In this document: in pieces, positions 7,991 to 13,611 of the stretch | Position numbering within the stretch: the stretch's first letter is position 1 | Layout of the letters: every line of letters begins with the position of its first letter | DNA from: a virus | Strand: one strand, 5' to 3' | DNA length: 27,028 bases | IMG/VR virus record: IMGVR_UViG_3300036770_007848 | Span: 1 to 27,028 of that record | Translations under genes and position numbers: made by a program | Notes under the pieces: model-generated | Database searches by the model: none | Told to the model about the DNA's origin: nothing | The model's input: the letters and a program-made list of their open reading frames with translations, nothing else

Positions 7991-8112
7991 CGCTTGCAGG
8001 GTTGTAACCTTTACCATACCTTTTGAATGAATGAATGAATTTTATATAAGAGGAGGAGGTGAGTTAGGGAGAGAAAATGAAAAAGGTCGCAAACCCTACA
8101 ACCCTGCAAGCG
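7991..8112. repeat. 16-bp long-range inverted repeat
   Basis: CGCTTGCAGGGTTGTA at 7991-8006 is repeated exactly in inverted orientation at 8097-8112, ninety bases apart. The arms flank the rightward promoter candidate and the GAAT tract. Paired operator half-sites for DNA looping, or the arms of a large stem, are both possible. Confidence 0.6.
8023..8050 (+). promoter_or_regulatory. Rightward sigma-70-type promoter candidate
   Basis: TTGAAT (8023-8028), 16 bases, then TATAAG (8045-8050; overlapping TATATA at 8043). This is the best sigma-70-like match in the control region, lies between the arms of the 16-bp inverted repeat, and would start transcription near 8057 towards the rightward genes. 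Confidence 0.4.
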
Positions 8113-8142
8113 CCCTTGAGGATGAAGGACTTGCGAGTGTAA
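8077..8142 (+). CDS. Possible 21-residue leader peptide
   Basis: ATG 8077 follows GGGAGAG (8067-8073), a fair Shine-Dalgarno match in a genome where few genes have one, about 20 bases after the predicted transcription start. It encodes MKKVANPTTLQAPLRMKDLR plus V. The right arm of the 16-bp inverted repeat lies within it. It may be a leader peptide or a chance frame. Confidence 0.25.
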   Translation: MKKVANPTTLQAPLRMKDLRV

Positions 8143-8189
8143 CCTAACTTTCAGGCCTATTTCAGACCTACTACCTTACCTAGTGTTTT

Positions 8190-8504
8190 ATGCTCAGCGA
8201 CATTGAAAAAGCCACCGTCGCCCTCGCGGCCGGTGCCTGGTTGGTGAAGCGGAAACGCTTCCCGAGTGCGTGGGACGTCGCCACCGAGGGCTGGCCCGAT
8301 CCCGCGGTCTGCCCGGTTTACGCGGCGGTGATCCCGCCGGATCTGCTCCGGGTGCCGATGGGGGCCGAAGCCTGGTCGCGGGCGCTGCGGAACCGGCACG
8401 ACCCCGAGGAGAAGCAGCCGTGGGTCTTTGTGGCGGCGCCCGATCCCGACGACCGCGCCGTGTGGCTGGTCTGGACAAAGCAGATCGCGGCTGCTGGGAA
8501 TTGA
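8190..8504 (+). CDS. Hypothetical protein, first rightward gene
   Basis: 104 residues, no recognisable domain. It contains a WLVKRKRFPSAWDV segment, a DLLRVPMGAEAWSRAL segment and ends in DDRAVWLVWTKQ; it is compact, Trp-rich and near neutral, with no signal peptide or membrane helix. Codon use matches the phage. No Shine-Dalgarno sequence precedes ATG 8190. The next gene starts two bases after its stop, so the two form a small operon. Confidence 0.7.
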   Translation: MLSDIEKATVALAAGAWLVKRKRFPSAWDVATEGWPDPAVCPVYAAVIPPDLLRVPMGAEAWSRALRNRHDPEEKQPWVFVAAPDPDDRAVWLVWTKQIAAAGN

Positions 8505-8506
8505 GC

Positions 8507-8800
8507 ATGACCGAGAAACAACGCGAGATCTGGATGGGGGTGGCGGTGCTCGTCGGCACGTGCGTGATCGCCGGGTTCTACGTGAGCGGCCAAGTGCGGA
8601 GCATCCGCTCCGGCGTGCCGGCCAAGGAGGCGGTGTCGCCGGAGGTCGCGACGCAGAACTTTTACTACCTGAAGGGGCAGGAGGACGGCCGCGCCGGGCG
8701 CCAGTTGAGCGACCGGCAGCTCCGCGACTTGAGCATCTCGCCGGCCGCCCGCGACGCCTACCGCTCCGGGCTCGACAACGGGCGCTACGGCGCCCGTTAG
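8507..8800 (+). CDS. Small N-terminally anchored membrane protein
   Basis: 97 residues. After a short polar N-terminus, residues about 9-27 (WMGVAVLVGTCVIAGFYVS) form one transmembrane helix; the remainder is soluble and charged, with YLKGQEDGRAGRQLS and AYRSGLDNGRYGAR. The topology (short cytoplasmic end, long exported domain) is shared by inner-membrane spanins and by many superinfection or lysis accessory proteins, but no lysis cassette is adjacent and no lipobox gene follows, so no role is assigned. It is followed by tandem hairpins and a terminator. Confidence 0.75.
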   Translation: MTEKQREIWMGVAVLVGTCVIAGFYVSGQVRSIRSGVPAKEAVSPEVATQNFYYLKGQEDGRAGRQLSDRQLRDLSISPAARDAYRSGLDNGRYGAR

Positions 8801-8864
8801 GTTTGGGCTTGCGCGGACCGCCGCCACCGCCACGGTCGTCGGTGGCCCGGTCGTGCTTTTCTGT

Positions 8865-8886
8865 CTGCACTGCTTCGTGCAGTTTT
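8865..8886 (+). terminator. Hairpin with short T-run
   Basis: CTGCAC (8865-8870) pairs with GTGCAG (8877-8882) over a 6-base loop, followed by TTTT. A second hairpin, GAACGGC/GCCGTTC (8891-8907, 3-base loop), follows at once. Together with the next entry they end the 8190-8800 operon. Confidence 0.5.
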
Positions 8887-8911
8887 GGTTGAACGGCCGG
8901 GCCGTTCTAGG

Positions 8912-8950
8912 AAACCCGTCGCCCGCAACGGCGGCGGGTTTTCTGTTTTT
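8912..8950 (+). terminator. Strong intrinsic terminator
   Basis: A 12-bp stem (8912-8923 with 8930-8941, one G-T pair) closes a 6-base loop and runs into TTCTGTTTTT. The A-run at the 5' foot of the stem is only three bases, so it acts chiefly rightward. It isolates the next transcription unit from upstream readthrough. Confidence 0.85.
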
Positions 8951-9023
8951 GCCCGGTCCCGCCACCACCACGGCGCGTTCAAAAATAGTCGTTTGCGGGC
9001 GCTTTTAGTAGCTTCGTAACTCG

Positions 9024-9053
9024 TTGGTTAGTATAGTTATGCATAACTATACT
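9024..9053 (+). promoter_or_regulatory. Promoter candidate overlapped by a palindrome
   Basis: TTGGTT (9024-9029), 18-base spacer, TATACT (9048-9053). It lies about 100 bases before ATG 9150 in an AT-rich pocket and is almost wholly covered by the 28-bp palindrome, so a bound protein would block it. Confidence 0.5.
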
Positions 9054-9055
9054 AA
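9028..9055. promoter_or_regulatory. 28-bp perfect palindrome (operator candidate)
   Basis: TTAGTATAGTTATG (9028-9041) is followed directly by its exact reverse complement (9042-9055), with no spacer. No T-run follows, and the sequence is AT-rich in GC-rich surroundings. A dimeric repressor or a site-specific recombinase/resolvase site are the natural readings; promoter overlap favours an operator. Confidence 0.7.
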
Positions 9056-9149
9056 GTGGACGACGCGCGGGTGTCCGTGCTATTGTTTGGGTTCATCGGG
9101 CCGCTTTAGAACGGCGGCCCACTAACCAAAAACCAAAACAGGAAAGCAT

Positions 9150-10220
9150 ATGACAACAGCACTAGCTAGTTACCGTCTCGCGTCGTCTCAATGGCGCGCG
9201 GCCCTTCGCAATGGGACATTGCATGGTCCGTTTCTCCCTCAATCCGCTACGCGTCCGGCCGGACATTTTCGCGAGTTGGCGCTTCGCAATATTGCGAAGC
9301 GCGCCGCGTTCCAGGCCTACGGAATCGGCGCGCGAATCGGTTGCCGGTTCACGCTGACGGAATCCAACGCTGACGGAATCCAACCCATTGCAGGGACTAG
9401 GGCCGGCCCGAATCCCCTGCACGACGCGGCACAGCGCACGTTCGAGCGAAAGGATACCGGGCGCGCGCCGTCCTATCGCGAGACGGTTCGCGCGTTCGCG
9501 TCTAGCGTATCGGAAAAGCACATACGGCAAGCGAAGATGCAATGCGCGCACCTGCGGAACGAATTCGTTTGCGAGGTGGAAAGCGCGGTCGGTGAATTTA
9601 TCGGCGCCCGCATGCACCGTTTTCCGAAACTCGCGGCGGATTTGCTCGCGCGTTTCGCGTGCGGCGCATTGCCGGCGTCCACGTCTCGCGCATTGCATCG
9701 GGCCGCACGTCGCGCATGCGACGCGCGCATGCGGCGCATGAGCGGGACGACGGCCCTAGTTTCGCCTTCGTTCTTTGCCGTGTTCGCGAGCGAACCGGAC
9801 CAGAGCGCAGAACTGAACGCGGTGCTCGTTAACGCGCGAGTAGACGCGTTACTTGCAACGGTGCGCGAGCGCGCGAGCAAATCCGGCAACGCGGCGCGAG
9901 CGGCGCGCACACATGCGCAACTGTTGGAAGCGGCACGCGAGTATTTTATCGCGAGTATTGCAGGGACGGCAACGGAATTGCCTTCGTCCGGAATCGTTCG
10001 CGAGTCGGCTCCAGTCGGGTTTAACGTGTGTCAGACGTTTCGCGGGAAACGTCTGATTGCGTCGCGCCGCGAGGTAGTTCGTGAGACGCGAGGCGAACGG
10101 CTCGGTTCGCGCGCCCTATATCACCGGATGCGCCGTTTGGCGGATTTCACGCGAGACGCAGAGTTGCAGGATGCGCTCGCGAGGGTTGGCGCGATTGCCC
10201 AACAACGCGCGGCTCGGTAA
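9150..10220 (+). CDS. Atypical-codon hypothetical protein, moron candidate
   Basis: 356 residues, not recognised. ATG 9150 has the window's clearest Shine-Dalgarno sequence (AGGAAA, 9140-9145). The 5' leader carries a 7-bp hairpin (9098-9120). The protein is rich in Ala and Arg, largely helical, with scattered Cys (MQCAHLRNEFVCEVE, FACGALP, RRACDARM, NVCQTF) and no membrane segment. Codon use differs from all neighbours: many GCG, CGT, TTG, GAT and AAT codons, few GAC, CTC and GCC. Own promoter/operator upstream and a triple terminator downstream make a self-contained unit typical of a phage moron. A 16-bp tandem duplication (9351-9382), not a multiple of three, lies inside it, so the N-terminal 70 residues may have been reframed. 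A repressor, exclusion or defence role is only a guess. Confidence 0.7.
   Translation: MTTALASYRLASSQWRAALRNGTLHGPFLPQSATRPAGHFRELALRNIAKRAAFQAYGIGARIGCRFTLTESNADGIQPIAGTRAGPNPLHDAAQRTFERKDTGRAPSYRETVRAFASSVSEKHIRQAKMQCAHLRNEFVCEVESAVGEFIGARMHRFPKLAADLLARFACGALPASTSRALHRAARRACDARMRRMSGTTALVSPSFFAVFASEPDQSAELNAVLVNARVDALLATVRERASKSGNAARAARTHAQLLEAAREYFIASIAGTATELPSSGIVRESAPVGFNVCQTFRGKRLIASRREVVRETRGERLGSRALYHRMRRLADFTRDAELQDALARVGAIAQQRAAR
9351..9382 (+). repeat. 16-bp tandem duplication inside a gene
   Basis: ACGCTGACGGAATCCA occurs twice head to tail (9351-9366 and 9367-9382). Sixteen bases shift the reading frame, so either the gene has absorbed a frame change or the duplication is an assembly artefact. 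Confidence 0.85.
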
Positions 10221-10255
10221 CTCGCAAACAAGCGAAAGCATAGAATAGCGAAGGG

Positions 10256-10290
10256 AGCGCGCTCCGGTTTATCCGGTGCGCGCTTTTCGT
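10256..10290 (+). terminator. Intrinsic terminator, repeat copy 1
   Basis: AGCGCGCTCCGG pairs with CCGGTGCGCGCT (7 bp, one T-T mismatch, 4 bp) around the loop TTTAT, followed by TTTTCGTTT. It closes the 9150-10220 unit. Confidence 0.75.
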
Positions 10291-10334
10291 TTTCCGAAAC
10301 TCGCGAACAAGCGAAAGCATAGAATAGCGAAGGG

Positions 10335-10369
10335 AGCGCGCTCCGGTTTATCCGGTGCGCGCTTTTCGT
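10335..10369 (+). terminator. Intrinsic terminator, repeat copy 2
   Basis: Identical to copy 1 in stem, loop and T-runs, 79 bases further on. Confidence 0.75.
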
Positions 10370-10413
10370 TTTCCGAAACTCGCAAACAAGCGAAAGCATA
10401 GAATAGCGAAGGG

Positions 10414-10452
10414 AGCGCGCTCCGGTTAATCCGGTGCGCGCTCTTTTGTTTT
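10414..10452 (+). terminator. Intrinsic terminator, repeat copy 3
   Basis: Same stem as copies 1 and 2 with loop TTAAT and tail CTCTTTTGTTTT. A further 7-bp hairpin, GCATCCC/GGGATGC with loop CAA, follows at 10453-10469. Confidence 0.75.
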
Positions 10453-10718
10453 GCATCCCCAAGGGATGCGGTGAGCGCGATCAGGTCACCGGCGGTCCGC
10501 CGCGGTGACCGCGCGATTTGGTTAAATCGAAAATTTTCCGCGCAAGCGGCGAACGGTCCCATCCGTGACCGATATGACGGCATGACGCCGAGTGCGTCGC
10601 AAAGTTAGCGCGTTGGCTATAAACAACGCGGGTCTCGGCGAACCTTACCGTTGTAATGCCATGCCACGCTACTAAGGCGGCGGTCTTACGGTGTCAGCCT
10701 TAACACCGTGCAATTTCC
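10453..10718. other. Structured non-coding stretch before the second rightward operon
   Basis: No credible gene. Successive inverted repeats: GCATCCC/GGGATGC (10453-10469); GGTCACC/GGTGACC (10484-10510) with an inner GGCG/CGCC; CGATTT/AAATCG with loop GGTT (10514-10529) followed by AAAATTTT, the short form of the boundary element seen at 15578 and 15871; and ACGGTGT/ACACCGT (10688-10709) just before ATG 10719. TATAAA at 10618-10623 is a possible -10 box without a clear -35. It may hold a promoter, a small RNA or an origin. Confidence 0.5.
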
Positions 10719-10940
10719 ATGAACCGCTACGTCACCACGCTCATTAACACGGAGCCGTCTCGACAGCAATCGAAGGCCGCGGCGATCCGTCGGGCCGCCC
10801 ACGCCGTCGCGATGAACTCCCATCTGTCGCATTATTTCAGCGTCGGCGATCAATGGACGATCGACGACGTGAACGAAATTCGCGACCGGGCCGCGGAGGC
10901 TCTCGGGCCGGGTCCGGCGCCGAAGGTCTTCGCCAACTGA
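10719..10940 (+). CDS. Hypothetical small protein
   Basis: 73 residues, no known domain: MNRYVTTLINTEPSRQQSKA, then a basic helix AAIRRAAHAVAMNSH and an acidic half with WTIDDVNEIRDRAAEAL. Helical, soluble. It starts the long run of small rightward genes. There is no Shine-Dalgarno sequence, but a 7-bp leader hairpin ends ten bases before ATG 10719. Codon use returns to the normal GC-rich phage pattern, unlike the preceding gene. Confidence 0.65.
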   Translation: MNRYVTTLINTEPSRQQSKAAAIRRAAHAVAMNSHLSHYFSVGDQWTIDDVNEIRDRAAEALGPGPAPKVFAN

Positions 10941-10990
10941 TTTCCTACGTCCGCGCCCGTGCCACCCGTGCCGGCGGACTCACCCTTCCA

Positions 10991-11020
10991 GCGACCGGCG
11001 GCAATTCCGCCGACGGTCGC
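10991..11020 (+). promoter_or_regulatory. Leader hairpin before the 11033 gene
   Basis: GCGACCG (10991-10997) pairs with CGGTCGC (11014-11020), with inner GCGG/CCGC and a CAATT loop. It ends 12 bases before ATG 11033, inside the 92-base gap, where it could mask or position the ribosome start. Confidence 0.45.
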
Positions 11021-11032
11021 TTCCAGTGCAAT

Positions 11033-11818
11033 ATGATCCCAACCGTAGCGTCCCTCCTCAAGCAGTCCGTCGCGGACTTGCTTGAATTCATCACCGTCAA
11101 CGCGGAGCTCCAAAAGAGCGCCGCCGTCAAGACCGCCAAGGGCATCATCGCCCTGGTCGACGTCACCGGCAGCGAATCCGCTGCCCGCGAGGCCCTGAAG
11201 AAGGCCCGCGTCTCCGACTGCACGGTCAAGAATGCCATGCAGCTCGTCTGGGCCTACGACGCCGTCGTGCGGCCCGGCCATGCCGACGAGAAATGGTTCG
11301 ACGAGCTGCTCTACGCGCACGCCGTCGCGGTCCGGCAGGCCATCGCCAAGGTCGGCATCGTCAAGGTGTGCGAAGCGAAACTCTTCGCCAAGTCCGCGAA
11401 GGCGAACCTGATCGAGTTCGAGCTCCTCGCCGAGACCGGCCTGACCCGCGCCGAGCGGGTCGCCAAGGACGAGGCCGACGCGCTCGCCAAGATCGAGGCG
11501 GACAAGAAGGCCGCCGACGCGGCGAAGAAAAAGGCCGCGGAAACGCCGGCCGCGCCCGCCAAGTCGGGCGATGCGCCGCCCGCGAGCGAAGCCGACGTGG
11601 CCGGGCTCGTCGTCGCCAAGGGTGGCGACAAGGGCAAAAAGACCGTGGTCGAGCAGTTCGACGCGGTGATCGGCGCCGCCGAGAAGTTCCTCGCGGCCGT
11701 CGTGCCGGAAGCGGACGACGTCACGCTGGAGGCGCTCAAGACGCGCGCCGCGGCCATGCTCGTGAAGCTCGACGCGGCCGTGAAGGCCCGCGACGTGTCG
11801 GCCAAAAAGTCGGCCTGA
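11033..11818 (+). CDS. Hypothetical phage protein with Lys/Ala-rich linker
   Basis: 261 residues from ATG 11033. The N-terminal part (about 1-145) is helical with SLLKQSVADLLEFITVNAEL, KGIIALVDVTGSESAAREAL and LIEFELLAETGLTRAERVAK. A Lys/Ala/Glu-rich low-complexity linker at about 150-185 (KIEADKKAADAAKKKAAETP) leads to a small helical C-terminal domain (VVEQFDAVIGAAEKFLAAVV). No family recognised. Length and two-domain layout would fit a nucleic-acid or protein scaffold. It stands alone, with a leader hairpin before and a 180-base gap after. Starting at the more upstream in-frame positions would give low-complexity sequence typical of a shadow. Confidence 0.8.
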   Translation: MIPTVASLLKQSVADLLEFITVNAELQKSAAVKTAKGIIALVDVTGSESAAREALKKARVSDCTVKNAMQLVWAYDAVVRPGHADEKWFDELLYAHAVAVRQAIAKVGIVKVCEAKLFAKSAKANLIEFELLAETGLTRAERVAKDEADALAKIEADKKAADAAKKKAAETPAAPAKSGDAPPASEADVAGLVVAKGGDKGKKTVVEQFDAVIGAAEKFLAAVVPEADDVTLEALKTRAAAMLVKLDAAVKARDVSAKKSA

Positions 11819-11999
11819 TCGGTCGACTCCATGACACGGCCCGCCGGATCGGCGCAGCCGTGTTCTTCCTTTCCGACTAAGCCTCGGCGCTCTGCCACGG
11901 AGCGCGGCAACAGAATCCGTGTTGGTCCGACCTGAACCCTTCGGACACGCCAAGTGGGTTCTCCCTTTCCCCGTCAGTCTCAACCCAACCGTCATCACC

Positions 12000-12263
12000 A
12001 TGAGCATCGCCTCCCGTCAGCGTAACCCGAAACGTCCCACGACTTCCTCCCGCGACCCGATCGTCGAGGGCAAGCCGGCCCGCATCCCCGGCCCCGACAA
12101 GGGCCTGATCCCCTTCAAGGCGGTCGGCCTCATCAACGCGCGCACCGTGAAGACCCGCGGCGCGTTCGGCGACAACAAAGCGGTGCGCGAGGCGAAGATC
12201 GCCGCGAAGGCCGCCACGGCCGCCACGGGCGTGACCGCGATCCACGAGTCCACTTTCGTCTGA
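12000..12263 (+). CDS. Hypothetical small basic protein
   Basis: 87 residues from ATG 12000. Very basic and polar: MSIASRQRNPKRPTTSSRDP, then KGLIPFKAVGLINARTVKTR, ending with an Ala/Lys helix (VREAKIAAKAATAATGV). No domain known; such proteins often bind nucleic acid, but nothing proves it. An earlier in-frame TTG (11919) is less likely because the added residues look non-coding. The 180 bases upstream (11819-11999) hold no other gene or clear signal that I can see. Confidence 0.65.
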   Translation: MSIASRQRNPKRPTTSSRDPIVEGKPARIPGPDKGLIPFKAVGLINARTVKTRGAFGDNKAVREAKIAAKAATAATGVTAIHESTFV

Positions 12264-12271
12264 GGTGGCCC

Positions 12272-12601
12272 ATGCCCGCTCCCCGACTCCCGGACGTCAG
12301 TTCGCCCCGCGGCGCTCCGATGGGACGCCCGGCGACTCGCCCGCTCAACTTCAACGAGCCGCTCAAGTTCTACCTGCGCCGTGTTCCGTTGAACCGGGGC
12401 GGGTATGACTCGGGCGGCGCGTATTGGGGAGTCGGCAACGATCTCTATCATGCGGTCTCCACTGAGGAGGTCCGCACCACCGCGCCGGCTTGGGTTTCCT
12501 CCGCGCCGCGCACCGTGGAGCTGTTCCTGCGGGCCGAGGACCGCGACGACGCGAAGGCGATCGTCCGGCAGACGTGCCCGCACGCTACGTTTTTCCGCTG
12601 A
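12272..12601 (+). CDS. Hypothetical phage protein
   Basis: 109 residues. N-terminal 30 residues are proline/arginine-rich and probably disordered. The folded part runs NEPLKFYLRRVPLNRGGYDS, GGAYWGVGNDLYHAVSTE and RTVELFLRAEDRDDAKAIVR, an alternating beta/alpha pattern, ending HATFFR. The block YLRRVPLNRGGYDSGGAYWG followed by RAEDRDDAKA recurs in many uncharacterised phage and plasmid proteins. No function can be given. Confidence 0.8.
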   Translation: MPAPRLPDVSSPRGAPMGRPATRPLNFNEPLKFYLRRVPLNRGGYDSGGAYWGVGNDLYHAVSTEEVRTTAPAWVSSAPRTVELFLRAEDRDDAKAIVRQTCPHATFFR

Positions 12602-12604
12602 AAC

Positions 12605-12793
12605 GTGAATTCCTGCTACGCATGTTCAATCGCCGTCGTCTCGAACGGCTGGTCCTCGTGCGCCGTTCACGGAACAACGAGCCGTCAGTGGCCCCGCGAC
12701 TATCTATGCGCACCGCTGAACGCGGAACGCGACGCCCGAGGTGTCGCGCCCGAACCGGGCGGTTTCGCTAAATCGAAATTTTTCAAAGCATGA
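12605..12793 (+). CDS. Small Cys-rich, possibly zinc-binding protein
   Basis: 62 residues, GTG start three bases after the previous stop. Cysteines in CYACSIAVV, SSCAVHG and DYLCAPL follow the C-x2-C...C...C spacing common in small phage zinc-binding proteins. Its stop overlaps the next ATG (ATGA). The last 20 codons run through a copy of the boundary element (12731-12783), so the C-terminal tail may be an element-derived extension. Confidence 0.6.
   Translation: MNSCYACSIAVVSNGWSSCAVHGTTSRQWPRDYLCAPLNAERDARGVAPEPGGFAKSKFFKA
12731..12783 (+). repeat. Boundary element, divergent copy
   Basis: GACGCCCGAGGTGTCG (12731-12746), then exactly 29 bases from its start the hairpin CGGTTT-CGCT-AAATCG (12760-12775, one G-T pair) and AAATTTTT, six bases before ATG 12790. 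Same spacing as the copies at 15549 and 15842. Confidence 0.75.
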
Positions 12794-13092
12794 ACGCTAC
12801 AACGCATGTCTACACGACGATCGTGCCGCACCCGACGATGGGCGACACGTCGATCGACCCGGAGGCGCTCGCCGCGATGCGGCAACGCTCCCTCGACTGG
12901 CCCGATTGCCGCTGGGCCGCGGCGCAGTGCGTCGATCTCAGTTCGCCCAATCTCGGCCACCTCAAGTTCGCGGCCGTGGGGCCGGGCCGCGGCATCCCGT
13001 GCGTGACGGCGAAGTGCCTGTTCCACTGGAGCTATTACTTCGTGGGCTGGGTCAACCTGGAGACCGGCAAAATCCAGCCGGAGGTGCCGTGA
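12790..13092 (+). CDS. Hypothetical phage protein
   Basis: 100 residues. Pattern: SLDWPDCRWAAAQCVDLSSP, GHLKFAAVGPGRGIPCVTAK, FHWSYYFVGWVNLETGKI. Four cysteines and many aromatics suggest a compact beta-rich fold. The order of a DCRW-like motif, a central GPGR loop and a C-terminal YYFVGWVNLETG strand is one I associate with uncharacterised phage proteins. It starts just after the boundary element and its stop overlaps the next GTG. Confidence 0.78.
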   Translation: MNATTHVYTTIVPHPTMGDTSIDPEALAAMRQRSLDWPDCRWAAAQCVDLSSPNLGHLKFAAVGPGRGIPCVTAKCLFHWSYYFVGWVNLETGKIQPEVP

Positions 13093-13271
13093 ACATCCAC
13101 GACAAAGCCCGCGCGCTCGTCGCGCAATCCCGAACGCCGCTGGACCTCTCGACCGCCTACTCGCGGCTCGCCAAACGGCGCCGCGTCTACGGACGCACGA
13201 CCGTGAAGCCCGGCGAATTCCACGCCATCGAAACGCCCCGCAACGTCCGACTCCCTTACCGCGATGACTGA
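13089..13271 (+). CDS. Hypothetical small basic protein
   Basis: 60 residues, GTG start overlapping the preceding stop (GTGA). Sequence NIHDKARALVAQSRTPLDLS, then YSRLAKRRRVYGRTTVKPGE. Basic, helical N-terminus; no family known. The stop lies eight bases into the following gene. Coding is supported by coupling and codon pattern only. Confidence 0.65.
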   Translation: MNIHDKARALVAQSRTPLDLSTAYSRLAKRRRVYGRTTVKPGEFHAIETPRNVRLPYRDD

Positions 13272-13611
13272 CACCACGCCCACCCGACCCGTCGGCTACG
13301 ACGTCGATTACTTCCTGAAAAAGTTCGAGGCCATCCCGGAGGCGCGGTGGACCGTCGACGTCTACGAAAAACCGGACACCGGGCAGTTCTGTGCGCTCGG
13401 CCACTGCGGCATCAACTATAACGGCGTCTCCAACACCCCGGAGGCGCAGGCCTTTCGGGACTTGGTGGAGGCCTATTCCCAACGCCACCTCCCGCGGGAC
13501 CGCTGCGCGCGGATCGCCAGCGTCAACGACGGCGAGGACGACCGCTACGACCAACCCACGCCGCGGCAGCGCATCCTGGCGCTGCTGAGGGACATCAAGG
13601 CCGCGTCGTGA
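13264..13611 (+). CDS. Conserved phage protein with CALGHCG motif
   Basis: 115 residues. DVDYFLKKFEAIPEARWTVD, then FCALGHCGINYNGVS, RIASVNDGEDDRYDQPTPRQ and RILALLRDI. The set of aromatic start, Cys-x3-His-Cys, an Asn-Asp turn and a PTPRQRIL helix is a recurring uncharacterised phage and bacterial family, possibly related to DUF6197. The Cys and His residues may bind metal or form a catalytic site; neither is shown. The stop overlaps the next GTG. Confidence 0.82.
   Translation: MTDTTPTRPVGYDVDYFLKKFEAIPEARWTVDVYEKPDTGQFCALGHCGINYNGVSNTPEAQAFRDLVEAYSQRHLPRDRCARIASVNDGEDDRYDQPTPRQRILALLRDIKAAS

Larger units (their letters stand above)
7886..8189. promoter_or_regulatory. Divergent control region with repeated octamers
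   Basis: This 304-base intergenic region separates the leftward packaging operon from the rightward genes and is much richer in A/T than its surroundings. It holds five copies of the octamer G(T/C)AGGGTT (plus 7921-7928 and 7996-8003; minus 7938-7945, 8092-8099 and 8100-8107) and three of TGTAACCT (minus 7958-7965; plus 8003-8010 and 8138-8145). It also contains four tandem GAAT units (8025-8040). The layout suggests binding sites for a phage repressor or activator controlling both directions. Confidence 0.6.
10219..10452. repeat. Three tandem 79-bp repeats with terminator hairpins
   Basis: Three near-identical units start at 10219, 10298 and 10377 (period 79). Each reads AACTCGC(A/G)AACAAGCGAAAG, then CATAGAATAGCGAAGGG, then a GC-rich hairpin and T-runs. 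The units differ by single bases and at the tail of the third. The stop of the preceding gene (TAA 10218-10220) lies at the edge of copy 1. There are no unique spacers, so it is not CRISPR. Each unit might be an expanded terminator or a small RNA with its own terminator. Confidence 0.9.

Noticed and set aside
10219-10452. CRISPR array
   Set aside because: The 79-bp units are contiguous near-identical copies with no unique spacers and each has a terminator-like hairpin.
11819-11999. Extension of the 12000 gene to TTG 11919, or another small gene
   Set aside because: Residues before MSIASRQ have no coding character and no ribosome binding site; ATG 12000 is preferred.
12741-13088. Upstream extension of the 60-residue gene at 13089
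   Set aside because: The extension is the out-of-frame shadow of the 12790-13092 gene; GTG 13089 with GTGA overlap is the natural start.
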